DNA from: Hysterangium stoloniferum
Lineage: Eukaryota; Basidiomycota; Agaricomycetes; Hysterangiales; Hysterangiaceae
Reading direction: 5' to 3'
Assembly: GCA_015178975.1 (NCBI GenBank)
Contig: WHVD01000220.1
Location: forward strand, 1 to 64,000
DNA length: 64,000 nucleotides
The notes under the pieces were generated by a model, which was not told the DNA's origin, ran no database searches, and saw only the letters and a list, made by a program, of their open reading frames with translations. A program made the position numbers and the translations under genes. Shown here piece by piece: positions 42,303 through 52,932 of this stretch (position 1 is its first letter; each line of letters begins with the position of its first letter).

Positions 42303-44558
42303 TTAGAGGCCGAGTCGGCCAGTGAGACCTCCGTGAGTCTCGGATGGCTGCTGCGCGCTCTTTCTTTTGTTTTCCCAGTCACGAAGAACTGCAGGAGCAT
42401 TCTTCAAATCTTTTTTAGTAAGCCATTCATCAAAGTTTGACGAATATCCTTTGAATCGAACTCTGTAGATTTGATTTCTCTTTCCACTTCGCGATCGTGA
42501 CCATTTCTGTCCTACTATTGCTTCGACTTCATATTCTGGAAGTTCTTCAAAATCTTCTCGATTAAATTCTTTCTTAGGTCGCATTCCAAACTTCTCAGGT
42601 GACTCAGAATACCTTTCCAAATGTGCAATATTTAAGACAGGGTGAGTCCCATATGACGCAGGCATTCGGAGCCTATATGCTACCGGACTAATCTTCTCGA
42701 GTATTTCAAAAGGTCCTTCATATCGCATTAGAAGCTTTTGACCCTTTCCCTTAATGTTCTTCAATAAGGATAAGGAGTGGGGATTCAAGACGACTAAATC
42801 GCCTTCTTGGAATTCCACAGTGAGTCGTCCTTGGTTGTAATACTTCTTTTGGAATATTTGTCCTAATAATAGAGCGTCCTTGGCTTGATCTCTATTGGCT
42901 CGGAATTGCTCCACCATTAGATCAGCTTGATCGCTCCACCCCCTTAGATCAGATTCTGCAGATTGAGTTACTATATCTGGTCTAGTAACTGGTTCCTTTC
43001 CGGGCGATAGGTAACTTGTTTTAGTACTCGGATTAAATCCAAATAATAAAAATGCAGGCGTAAATCCTGAGATAGTGTGAACACTTGTATTGTACGATAA
43101 TGCAAATCCGTCCAATAAGGGAGCCCAATCGGCCCGTTCTGGTCCAATATATGCGCGCAAAGCGACTTCTAATATTTGATTCATTATCTCTGTCTGACCA
43201 TCTGCTTGAGGATGATACGCTGTAGTTAAAGCTCTTCTAATATTCAGTTGTTTGCAAACGGACTCCCAAAATCTTCCTGTCCATTTGCGATCTCGATCAG
43301 ATATAATTTGTCTCGGGAGACCATATTGCGTGATTATATGCTTGAATATTAACCTTCCGACTTCTTCTTCATTGTCTGTAGTATGGCATGGAATAAATAT
43401 ACCATACTTTGTTAATTTATCAACTACTACTAGGATGTTATCAAAGCCGTCACTTGTGGGGAGCTCTGGAATAAAATCCATAGTAATAACTTCAAACGGC
43501 TGAGTCGGGATCGGGATTGGTTGTAAAAGTCCATAAGGTGCATGTCTTCTTATCTTGGATTTTTGACAGATATCGCATGTATTCACAAATTGTAAAATAT
43601 TTCGCGACATCTTTGGCCAATAGTAGCCACTCGCGATCCTATTATATGTTTTGTGATATCCGGCATGAGCGCCATTAAATAGCTCATCATGCATTTGAGA
43701 CATAATCTCAGAGCATTTTGATTTCGGAACACAGAGTCTAGAATTCCCTTGAGAGTCTTCAAAGAATATTAATCCTTCATTGCCCAAAGAATATTGCGGG
43801 AATTGAGGATTAACCCAATTGTCTTCGGTCCTTAATGTATTTATAACTTTTGTAAAATATTGATCTTCATCATACCCTTTAGCAAAACTTATAATTTCAT
43901 TAGGATCGGCTCCAATTAGCACACTATAGCCATGTGCGCTCAAATAAGGTGATTTCATTTGTCCCAAAAAGGAATTCTCAATAGAGACGCTGAGATTTAC
44001 CGATCGGCTCGGTTCTTTGAACTCCTCTTCAAAATAGTGCCTGCCGAGATTCAATATCTCGGCTTCGAATTCAGGTGAGATTTCGTCATAAATTCTTGCC
44101 AGAGGATCATTCTCTCTATCCTCTAGGCTTACTGATATTATCTTATCAGATATCGGGCTATCTTCTCTGGGCAAGCGCCGTCTCAATCTCGAAATCGGGT
44201 CAACATTCGAGTGCACTCTACCGGCTCTGTGCACAACCTTGAGGTCGGTATATGCTGCAAAGATGGTTCCCCAGGTGAGCAGTCTTCTATTAATATTTTG
44301 AAAGGTTCTGCTCCATGTTAAAGCGGCATGATCTGTTATAGCCCAGATCTTCTCTCCTTCAAGATAGGATTGGAACTTCACTAGCCCTTCCTTCAAGGCT
44401 AAGGCTTCTCTTTCCGTTGGTGAGTAATTCCTTTCTGCAGATTTTAATGTTCTTGACCAATAGGCAATTACTCTCTCAACATGAACAATAGTCTCTTCAA
44501 AATTCTCGGCCCAAGAGCCATTTTCCTGGTAAATGCTCTTCTTCTTTTGATATAGCAA
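42303..44558 (-). CDS. Element 3 RNase H, integrase and chromodomain reading frame
   Basis: This 751-codon frame holds RNase H text (ERNYSPTEREALAL, ITDHAALTW) and the integrase zinc region (HDELFNGAHAGYHKTYN to CDICQKSK). The integrase core has ITMDFIPELP, SDRDRKWTGRFW and ADGQTEIMN for the three acidic sites. A GPF-type segment (LLMRYEGPFEIL) follows, and a C-terminal chromodomain reads YEVEAIVGQKW, YRVRFKGYSSNFDEWL. It lacks a natural start: the frame is joined to the RT part by a one-base shift near 44545. It ends 75 bases before the extra ORF. Its integrase and chromodomain look intact. Confidence 0.85.
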   Translation of the reverse strand: MLYQKKKSIYQENGSWAENFEETIVHVERVIAYWSRTLKSAERNYSPTEREALALKEGLVKFQSYLEGEKIWAITDHAALTWSRTFQNINRRLLTWGTIFAAYTDLKVVHRAGRVHSNVDPISRLRRRLPREDSPISDKIISVSLEDRENDPLARIYDEISPEFEAEILNLGRHYFEEEFKEPSRSVNLSVSIENSFLGQMKSPYLSAHGYSVLIGADPNEIISFAKGYDEDQYFTKVINTLRTEDNWVNPQFPQYSLGNEGLIFFEDSQGNSRLCVPKSKCSEIMSQMHDELFNGAHAGYHKTYNRIASGYYWPKMSRNILQFVNTCDICQKSKIRRHAPYGLLQPIPIPTQPFEVITMDFIPELPTSDGFDNILVVVDKLTKYGIFIPCHTTDNEEEVGRLIFKHIITQYGLPRQIISDRDRKWTGRFWESVCKQLNIRRALTTAYHPQADGQTEIMNQILEVALRAYIGPERADWAPLLDGFALSYNTSVHTISGFTPAFLLFGFNPSTKTSYLSPGKEPVTRPDIVTQSAESDLRGWSDQADLMVEQFRANRDQAKDALLLGQIFQKKYYNQGRLTVEFQEGDLVVLNPHSLSLLKNIKGKGQKLLMRYEGPFEILEKISPVAYRLRMPASYGTHPVLNIAHLERYSESPEKFGMRPKKEFNREDFEELPEYEVEAIVGQKWSRSRSGKRNQIYRVRFKGYSSNFDEWLTKKDLKNAPAVLRDWENKRKSAQQPSETHGGLTGRLGL

Positions 44559-45064
44559 TCAATAACTGTGGGAATTGGTTCACTATTATCATAGGCCTTC
44601 TTTAGCTTGTCATATGTCTTGGTTCCTTGTAAGTCCCTGATTTTGATTGGCTGGACTTGTTGCAGAATTGCTGCAATGCCAATATCACAAGCATCAGAAT
44701 ATAACCTATATCCTAAACCTCTGATAGCATATGCTCTGACTGGAGCATTAGTTAGAGCCTTTTTAGCTAATTCAAAAGCATTTTGCTGAGCATTTCCCCA
44801 TGTCCATAGTACATCCTTCTTGAGTAATGAGAATAATGGGTTAACAATCCAAGCATAAAATGGAATATATGCTGAGAAATAGACCATCATTCCCAAGAAT
44901 GTTTGAAGCTCATGAACATTTCTGGGTTCTTCTAATTGTAGAATAGCATCTATCTTCTCCTTATTAGTAGACAATCCAAGTCTAGAGACTTTCTGTCCTA
45001 ATAACTGAAGTGATTGGTAGGCAAAATGGCATTTTGAGGGAGATAAGGTCATTTTTAGAAGCAA
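44468..45064 (-). pseudogene. Element 3 RT thumb and start of RNase H, shifted frame
   Basis: This is the middle piece of pol between two shifts. It carries CHFAYQSLQLLGQKV, ELQTFLGMMVYFSAYI and the first RNase H strand (YRLYSDACDIGIAAIL). Upstream the frame is entered through an A run near 45055; it ends wrongly after TVIDCYIK, where the next frame continues with KKSIYQENG. The catalytic Asp of RNase H is present. Confidence 0.8.
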
Positions 45065-47549
45065 TGATTGCTTTGAGGACTGATTCTGTATGCATTAAAT
45101 GATCTTCAAAGGTCTTAGAGAAGATGACTATATCATCAATGTAGACCAAAGCAAATATCCAGAGGAATGGGGCTAGGATATTCTGCATCACTCTCTGAAA
45201 GACTGCTGGGCCATTTCTGAATCCAAAGGGCATTCTCAAGAATTGATAAAGCCCTCTGTGTGTTCTGAAAGCTGTCTTCTCTTTATCTTTTGATGCCATT
45301 TCCAATTGAGTAAAACCGGCTAATGCATCTAGTGTAGATAACCACTGAGATCCAGTTAATGCTTGTAATATATCATCTTGCCGAGGCAGTGGAAATTCAT
45401 CTGGAATTACTTGAGCATTAAGTTGCCTGAAGTCAATTACCATCCTGGGCTTTCCTTGCCGATAAATAATAAATGCAGGAGCACCCCAAGGGCTTTTGGA
45501 AGGCTCAATAACTTGTAATTTGACCCATTTATCCATCTGCTCATCAATAATCTCTCTATTCTTAGGTGAGGCAAAGAATGGAGGTCGGGAAATTTCTCTT
45601 GTTCCTTCTCTCAAATTTATCTCCACCTTGGCAGGATAGTGGCCTAATCTTCCATCTAATCCAAAGGCTAATCGATTCTTCCATAAGATAGCCTTTAGTT
45701 GATTCTTCTGCTCCAATGATAAATCCTTATTGATATCAATCTCCTCAAAGAATTTATCAGAGCTAATATCATCTGGAGGAGTTTCTGCTGTCTTTGGGCC
45801 ACCTTCTGATTCTCCTTGAGTATTAGGCTGATCAATAGAATTGTATTTCGGATTGAGAAGTTGGCTAGCAATGCTCTTGATCAAATAGGAATGAGCACTT
45901 AGATGGGATAGTTGCTCATTGTCTAAATGTTCCAAGCTATCCAACCATGTTTCTGGATTATGGGAGTAGCCTAGTATTTGGCCTTCATGTATATGCACTG
46001 GGAAACTTGAGAAATTGGAGATATATAACCGAGGATTTTTCCGAGTAATGATAGAATCAGGAGTAGCATAGAAATCTTGGTCTCCTCGGTTAGATAAGAA
46101 TATCTTCTCTATATATGCTATATCAGATCCCTTTGGGAAGGACAAGGTCACTGGTATAGCACTTATAGACTCTGGAGAAATGGTTATATCAATGCTAGAC
46201 CTAACTGAATTCTCAGTTTCCTTAGATTGAATTGATTTCTTTATTTTTTTGTTCTTCCTATGAGCCTTAATTTTTCCGGCAAGATCCGAGAGCTTTGGAG
46301 TGACATTAACTTGGAAAGCTTCACCCCTTTCATCCTTTAATAAAGGTCCAATAGAATTTTGAACTTTGATAGACCTTCCACTAGAGCCAAAGCTCAAGAT
46401 TGAACCTTCTTCTCCTCGGATCACTGAGATTGCATATTGGTCTGCAAAATCATTGCCAATAATGAATGGAGTAGTCATTCCTTTGACTACATAAGCTTCA
46501 ATGATTAATTCGACTGGCCCTTCACTTGTATCAAAGTAAATAGGCAAGGAAATAAATCCGGATATTGTAGAGGCTCCAGTTACTTGAATTAAATTGATTC
46601 TCTGTCCATTTTTAATCTTTGGAGGATTTTCGAGTTGAGATAAAGTAGAGTGAGATATCAATGAAATGTCTGCTCCAGAATCCACTATAATATTTGTAGG
46701 ATTTTTGCCATAACTTCCAAGCCATCCTTGAGTGGAAGTGGCTTGTGCTCCAAGGAAAGCACAACCGGGAGGCCTGGCCATCAGTCTTGGCAAAGAAAAT
46801 ATTTCCCTCTTGGTGGAATTAGCTAGTTTGATAATATAGTTCTTGACATTGAAGATTCCATTCAACATTTTCCGCTGTAATTTCTGCTCAGATGCCCTTT
46901 TCTGCACAGTAGTTCCCATGTTATCTGAATATATGCTGGTTTTCCTTTCAGATTCAATCTCTGATCCCCTCTGACTCGACTCAGGGTCTGAAGACTGGTT
47001 ATTGGAAGTGGAAACCATGTTAACTGATGTGCATATATTCAGTGCTTGAGATGATTCTGTGTTGGAATGCTCTTCTGAATTCAATTCAATCAAATCAGTT
47101 GATTCCTCTATAGTTTCTTGAGAGCTCTCTTCTTCTGAGCTACAATTGTAATAGAGGTCATCATATTCTGTTTGAGCTTGAATATCTTCTTCAGTTTGAC
47201 TAATAAAATTTGTCCGAGCATTTCTTATTCCTTTCTTGGAGTACTTGCAGTCATAGTCCCAATGCTTTGGGCTGCCACAATGCCTACAAGGCCTAGCCTT
47301 CTTGGATTCCGGAGTATTCCCTTTAGAGACAATTGAGTCATCTCTTGGGAACTGAGGTTTCCCAATATTAGGACTCCAACCAATTAAAGTGGATCTTGCA
47401 AACTTGAAACGGTTAGGTCTTGAGGCAAAGCCTTTAGGCTCTCTAAGTGACTGCTCCAGTTGCTTCAATCTTCTGTCTATGGATAGAGGTAGAAGAAGTG
47501 AAGAAGGATGTTTGAAGAGCTTCCTCATGATGCTTAATGGCAGTTGCAA
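44982..47549 (-). CDS. Element 3 zinc knuckle, protease and reverse transcriptase reading frame
   Basis: An 855-codon open frame. Near residue 90 is a CCHC knuckle (CRHCGSPKHWDYDC). An acidic spacer follows, then the retropepsin site NIIVDSGADISLIS, and GNDFADQYA as the second protease block. RT motifs are VEINLREG, GAPAFIIYRQGKPRMVIDFR, FGFRNGPAVFQR and the catalytic YIDD box (ALVYIDDIVIFS). The frame fails near 45055, where one extra A in TCTAAAAATG changes phase. Its listed start lies in the end of gag: the two frames overlap by 107 bases and pol is +1 to gag. Because the knuckle is in this frame, the overlap is more likely a mutation than a programmed gag-pol shift. Confidence 0.85.
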   Translation of the reverse strand: MQLPLSIMRKLFKHPSSLLLPLSIDRRLKQLEQSLREPKGFASRPNRFKFARSTLIGWSPNIGKPQFPRDDSIVSKGNTPESKKARPCRHCGSPKHWDYDCKYSKKGIRNARTNFISQTEEDIQAQTEYDDLYYNCSSEEESSQETIEESTDLIELNSEEHSNTESSQALNICTSVNMVSTSNNQSSDPESSQRGSEIESERKTSIYSDNMGTTVQKRASEQKLQRKMLNGIFNVKNYIIKLANSTKREIFSLPRLMARPPGCAFLGAQATSTQGWLGSYGKNPTNIIVDSGADISLISHSTLSQLENPPKIKNGQRINLIQVTGASTISGFISLPIYFDTSEGPVELIIEAYVVKGMTTPFIIGNDFADQYAISVIRGEEGSILSFGSSGRSIKVQNSIGPLLKDERGEAFQVNVTPKLSDLAGKIKAHRKNKKIKKSIQSKETENSVRSSIDITISPESISAIPVTLSFPKGSDIAYIEKIFLSNRGDQDFYATPDSIITRKNPRLYISNFSSFPVHIHEGQILGYSHNPETWLDSLEHLDNEQLSHLSAHSYLIKSIASQLLNPKYNSIDQPNTQGESEGGPKTAETPPDDISSDKFFEEIDINKDLSLEQKNQLKAILWKNRLAFGLDGRLGHYPAKVEINLREGTREISRPPFFASPKNREIIDEQMDKWVKLQVIEPSKSPWGAPAFIIYRQGKPRMVIDFRQLNAQVIPDEFPLPRQDDILQALTGSQWLSTLDALAGFTQLEMASKDKEKTAFRTHRGLYQFLRMPFGFRNGPAVFQRVMQNILAPFLWIFALVYIDDIVIFSKTFEDHLMHTESVLKAIIASKNDLISLKMPFCLPITSVIRTESL

Positions 47550-47970
47550 ATTCTCTCAAACTCCTATACCGGTGAGTGTCTAGAATGGCTGCCCAGAACT
47601 CAGGAGCTCCATTCATCACTTCCATGATTGTTTCAGAGTCTGAAAGCCTGTATACCATGCTGAGAAGCTCTGTTTTCCGAATGAAATAGCTTGTAGGAGA
47701 TTCAGTGGAGTGACCTGCTTCCCGGTAGTTTGCTTTATTAGCTCTACTTTTCTGCCGGTCAAGCCAGGACCTATTCATGTAATAAACACAAATAGCCCTT
47801 CTCAAGGTACTCCAAGAGACTGTAATCTCACGGCGGTAATCTGTTGGTAATGACCAAAACCATAAGTCGGCTTCCTTCTCAAGCCTGAGAGGGATTAATT
47901 GTCCCAACTGTTGGAATATATAGTTGCTTCGTTCAGATAGATTATTGATCTTGAATATCCATTTGGACAA
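47443..47970 (-). pseudogene. Element 3 gag domain, second piece
   Basis: It contains the retrotransposon gag core: SKWIFKINNLSERSNYIFQQ, FWSLPTDYRREITVSWSTLR, SPTSYFIRKTELLSMVY and LREFATAIKHHEEAL. It continues the frame of 48018-49409 after a missing G near 48088. Gag builds the particle. Confidence 0.75.
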
Positions 47971-48017
47971 AGTGTCTGGATCACCATCCCACTTGGGAAT
48001 AATTTCCGGCTTCAGTT

Positions 48018-49409
48018 TCAGATCAAAATGAGCTTCTTGTATGCTCTTAGCACTTGTAGTATCAGGTAGCTTGGGTGGCCCCTCATAGAATTAAATCTTC
48101 TAGGGCCACTAGGACCATTATCTCCATCATCTCCATCACCAGGAGGACCTCCTCCTCCTTGAGAGATGTTTGATTCTCCAAATAAACCTGACCTATGAGG
48201 TCTTCTATATGATGTTCTCCTATCCCTCTCAGGATCATAAGGTATATGCAACCCAAGAGGTTCTCTGACAGGCTCTTTCCGAGGAATTGTAGTTCCTAAA
48301 CCTGTAGTAGTATAAGGCAATGAAGTCTGCCTTTCAGGAGGTCTTCTAGTTTGAGGCTCTTGTAATAACTCTGACAATCTTCGAGATTCTGACATATATG
48401 CAGGCAGATTGTCATAAGGGGAGTGATCACTTGAATGAGGACTGCTTGTATCTTCAGAAATATGCTTCCTAGCCTCTTGGAAGCCTCGTTCTTCATGTAG
48501 AGGCACTCCCTTTTTAGTTTCATGCTTCAAAATGCTATAATCGATTTCTTCTCCTTCAGAAGGTAATTCAAATTTTACTTCACTTGTCATTTCTTTAGGA
48601 GTTGAATGGATTATGCCTATAGGTTCATGACTAGGTGGTTTGGAAGGTGATTCTATTTCTGGAGGAAGCTGAATCTGGCTGATCCCCTCAGACTCGACCT
48701 GGGCTGAGGAAGCCTCTTGCTCAGGTACTTCAGTTTCACCCATTGGAATTAGAGCCTTGTGGAAATATAAATATGCCAGAGTATTCTCAATCTCTTCACG
48801 ATAGAGGACTGAGATCACTTCAAAGTCTTCTTGATTCCATGCTTCTCTAGGATTATCATTTGGTCCCCATTTGGGTAGTTTAGGTACTTGTATGCACCTT
48901 GAAGTGAGTATAGGAGTTGCCTTATCAATATGCTCTTGAAGTATCTCCTGTAATAGTTCATAACATCCAGGATCTAAATGATAGCCAGCATCTTCTAATG
49001 GCAATTCTCTATTTTCCTCACTAGGGATTCCTCCCAATAGGTCTTCTAACAAATAGAGAGCATGAGCCGCTACCTTTTCAGCCTGCTTGGGTAAAGGCAT
49101 ATAGGGTAGACTCTCTGTGTTTGGAATATATCTCTTCCCAAGTTTCAAAATGAGTTCTCTCCTAGACTTGTGTGGAAAGGTTGTCTCATACAGTCTCCTC
49201 AATCTCACTGTACTTGGATAGAGGTAAGTAAGATCTCCTGGTCTGGCTCTATCATTCCTTAATAGATGCTTTTGTGGAGTAGCAGAGAAACTGTGGACTG
49301 GAGTATTGGGAATAGTAACATTAAGATGGCGGAAATGTTCAGGAGTTGTGGTGGGTGCTGGAGAGACTAATCTCTCTGGGTGTAGTTGTATGCTAGGTGT
49401 TTTGGACAT
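48018..49409 (-). pseudogene. Element 3 gag, N-terminal piece
   Basis: The start MSKTPSIQLHPERLVSPAP lies 258 bases inside the 5' LTR. The first 220 residues hold LRRLYETTFPHKSRRELILK and AAHALYLLEDLLGGIPSEEN. A long acidic and Pro/Ser-rich part and a Gly-rich end (GGGGPPGDGDDGDNGPSGP) follow. The frame is lost after RFNSMRG, where a G run seems one base short. One added base would lead on through PPKLPDTT to the gag core at 47970. Confidence 0.75.
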
Positions 49410-49666
49410 AGTAGAATTATTTCTAGTCCTACTAAGGGTAAATCGAATACTGTTAGGTGGTAAGAGAGTAGGAGTATTCGATGGAGGAATAGGTGTATTG
49501 ATTTGATTCGAAGAAAGCTTTTGTAGCTTGAATGTAACTTGATTTAGTCTTGATTTGATTTCAAAATGTTCTGGATGAAAGCCTTGGTCCAGAATATATG
49601 TGGGTTACTGAAAGATTGCTGCAACAATAGATTGAAACAAGATCTTCCCAGAGCGTCCACCAATTT

Positions 49667-50991
49667 TTGTAATGTATTCAGGGGATTCTCTTAGATAGCT
49701 CAATATATGCTATAGTGTCACAGAGCTTCAACAATAAAACAAGCAAAGGTCCAGTAATTTAAATACTGATAGATTAATGAGCTGCGCTATGAAGCTTAAA
49801 CAACTCAAATCAATGCTTATTTTGATTATTGAAAGGTTCAATAGAACTGTGTATGACTCTTTTAGCAAATACAAGAACTATTCCTTGAGAATAGGGGCTG
49901 GAAGCTGAATATATGCGCAGTAACTTGGCAGAGACTTGATATAAGAGCTTCGGATTCTTGTATGCTTATTTGTAACTATTAATAGTTATTTAACAAGGTG
50001 TTAAATAATTTATTAATAGAGAAAATAAATTGTATTGGATTATCTGAGTGCTTGTACTTGATTAATTCAATAAACTTAGGGCTGGGCCTTGAGTAATCTA
50101 GTATTGGCAGGGATTTCAGTAAGGATACTTATATACTTATTAGGTTTATTATCTAATTAATAAGCCTAAAGGGTAGCTGTGAGGCTGGGGAACTTAGATG
50201 ATTAGCTAAGTTCAAGAGTTGCTGACAAAGATTCAAGATGCTGCAAGTGTAGGTGCTTGCAGTGAGTGTATCAGACTAAGGCTATTATTGTCCTTAGGAT
50301 GATTAAATAAGCTGGTGCTGTGCTGCAAATGTGTGTGTGATAAGATGATTTTATTGGAAACTTAGCCCTCCTTATATACATTTTGATAACTCAATGATTA
50401 GCTAACTATTTAGTTTATGAGGTCATTAGTGAGATCATAATGACCTCATATTCTACTCATTATTTACCCTTTGTTTAACATGTGATTCCCCTCTCTGAGA
50501 CAAGGGTTCTAAGCTTTGGCTTGAACATGAAGGTTCAAGGCCGCGGTCCCGGGGACGGAAGCAAACGATGAGTCGGCGGAACCTAATAATGACTCGGGTA
50601 GTCACGTTCGTGACTTGTGTGACTCGGGTAGTCACATTCGTGACTTGTGTGACTCGGGTAGTCACACTCGTGACCTTTGTGACATCCCGACACCAGAGGC
50701 TTATCTAATAAGTCACATGACTTCAAAAATGCGCAAACTGAGCTGCAGCAAGTGCCGAAAGGTAATAACTAAGTAAATAAAATATAAATAATTAGTTAAA
50801 AATTATAATAAATTAACTAAGATATAATAGCATAATATGAGTTCATATATGCTATTATTATGCGAAGTTAAAAGGAATAGAGCCTATATTTCACAATAAA
50901 AATATAATAAAAAATACAATAAATTCGAGAAAATATTAATAAATTCAAAGAAAATTAAGAGAAAATTATGAGATAAAGCTGATACCTCACA
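49667..50991 (-). repeat. Element 3 5' LTR
   Basis: It is 1325 bp with the same ends as the other LTR. The length difference is mainly one 30 bp unit (three here, four there). Confidence 0.9.
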
Positions 50992-51663
50992 CCCACCCTA
51001 CATATGTGCACCCAACCCTCTATATAGTACCCAAAGTACAGTCACAACTGGAGTGCTCGCTGGGACCTATGCAGGTCAAACCTGTCTGTCTATATTTGAC
51101 TCTGTCTCACACACCAGTCACCAGACTCTGCCTGGACACCCCATCAGCTCTCTAATGGAACCCTGTTCCTGTTATGGTCAAATGACCTGTCATGTTTCAC
51201 ACCCCACTTCCATTCTGTTCCATCCCTAACACCTAGTTTGGTGTTTACTCATCTCATTTCATGATTACTTGTTTTGATCTTTATTATTACTGTATTTGGT
51301 ATTGCATACATTCCACAGTCTATATAGTCTAGCTAATATTGTACATACAATCTCATCAGAAAATCAACTTAGTTCTCTCCCAGTAACTTAGCATATATGT
51401 ACCCCACTCAATTACCATCTCTCATCTTTGAAAACACAATACTCTCAACCTCATTGGAGCCCATGGGCTTTCTGACTGGCCTTCTGACCTGTCAACCTAT
51501 CAACCTATCAACTACTCCCAGACTCCCTGGGTTTCCTGTCCACCTGTTCGAAATTGGACATTACAATCTCATATGGGCACAGCATATAAGCTGAAGCCAA
51601 GTCCTACCAGATTATCCACAGGTTTCTCTAGAAACCCTCCATGAACCTGCATGTCCCTTAACA
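50992..51663 (+). repeat. LTR family C, copy missing its start
   Basis: The text from CCCACCCTACATATGTGC to CATGTCCCTTAACA follows the reverse complement of the copy at 17174. It has the core at 51575-51600 and TGTACATACAATCT in the middle. The first bases are missing where element 3 ends. Confidence 0.75.
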
Positions 51664-52262
51664 CATACTGGATATTCATGAGCAGTGGAACAAAGCCACC
51701 TAAGCATGAGAGCAGCAAGGAGTATTTGAAATGGGTAAAGCATTCAGAGGGTGGTTACACTGTGATTGGGCTCATAATCACATCAAGTCAGCAATCATAT
51801 ATTCAGGATTGTGCCACTAGACCTGAGGATGGCAAACATTCACAAAAATATACCAGGCAAATAATCATGGCAATAAAATTTCATTGAAACAGCAGCTTTA
51901 TACATACAAGTATGAGGTCAAAAAACTGATAATGGAATATGTCCATGGAATTCTAACTCTCACTTCACAACTTCAAGCAATTGGAGTTGAGCTACATGAA
52001 GAGGATGTACTGGATGTCCTAATTTATTGCTTAGCTCCAGAGTTTAGTGCAGCTGTGACTGCTCTTATGCAGCAAGCAGTATCACCTACTGTTGAGGATA
52101 TTTCTACAGCACTGGTGAAAGAAGAAAGTCATCTGAAAGGCCCAAAGGACACCAAGAGTCAGTTTTCACTGAAAGCAAAAACAGACTCACAAAGTGCAAA
52201 ACAGCCAATAAATTGTTATATGTAGATGCAACAATGAAGGTCACATCACATATCTTTGTCCT
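51657..52262 (+). pseudogene. Ty1/copia gag remnant
   Basis: The frame 51651-51887 gives YWIFMSSGTKPPKHESSKEY and WVKHSEGGYTVIGLI. The frame 51884-52225 gives LYTYKYEVKKLIMEYVHGIL and LTSQLQAIGVELHEEDVLDV, the pattern of copia gag (UBN2-type). A CCHC knuckle follows at about 52214-52255 (NNEGHITYLC), but one base out of frame. Nothing of protease, integrase or RT follows. A solo LTR C lies directly upstream and LTR D downstream. Confidence 0.65.
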
Positions 52263-52324
52263 GCACTGAAGCCAATTGATTCTTCATTAAGTGGATCACC
52301 CACTGAAAACCTGGAGACTCTCAC

Positions 52325-52932
52325 TGTATTAAGTTCCAGATCTCAGGATGTATTTTCCAGGGATTAGTTTGGGAGTATCAGAATATTACCAGAGTACAGA
52401 TGGACTTGGCTTCAGCTTATGTGCTGCACCCTCATGCACTCACTCAGCTGTCCATATTTCAGAGGATAGATAAATGCCAGAGAGTTTACAGATACTTGGA
52501 AGTTCCGGGAGTTTTGGATATCCAGAGTCCAGAGAGTTCTGAAGATTGAGTGTACAGAAAGACAGAAGAGATACAAACTAATTCAAGATTAAAACTAAAG
52601 AGTAAGTACATGACTATGGAAGACTATATAGATTTTCCAATAATTGTACTACAAATCTGGAAGTATAATAAGACAGATTAGGATGAAGATTCTGAAATGG
52701 GAATACAACAACAAGTCAGATCAATGGGGAAACAAGGATGGGGACAGATCAGGGAATAAGTACAAGAACAATAAACAAGTGAATGAATAACTGTTAACCT
52801 GTCAGTTACTAAATATGGAACAAGGATGAGGTTTGGAAATCCAGGAACTAGAAATGTTCCATGGATGGAAGTCAGGTCAGAAAGTTACAGAAAGTTACAG
52901 AGAATCAAAGTATCCAGGAATAGGTCGTAACA
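52325..52932 (-). repeat. LTR family D, copy 2
   Basis: It runs from about TGTATTAAGTTCCAG to AATAGGTCGTAACA, 608 bp. It shares with copy 1 the core (52404-52429), the GTACAGAAAGA text, and the last 130 bases (GGAACAAGGATGAGG and on). Confidence 0.75.

Larger units (their letters stand above)
39792..50991 (-). mobile_element. Complete young Ty3/gypsy chromodomain element (element 3), 11.2 kb
   Basis: Two long direct repeats (LTRs) bound gag, pol with a chromodomain, and an extra ORF, all on the minus strand. About ten single-base differences were seen by eye between the LTRs over 1.3 kb, plus one repeat unit in the array, so insertion is recent. A purine tract (AAAAGGAAGAGGGGA, 41162-41148) precedes the 3' LTR. 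ATTGGTGGACGCTC follows the 5' LTR as a likely primer site. Gag and pol are interrupted by single-base shifts, often in homopolymers. The flanks CCTCT and CCCAC do not match, so no target duplication is seen. Confidence 0.9.

Noticed and set aside
47443..47549. Programmed gag-pol frameshift in element 3
   Set aside because: The zinc knuckle, normally part of gag, is in the second frame, and other shifts in this element look like simple indels.
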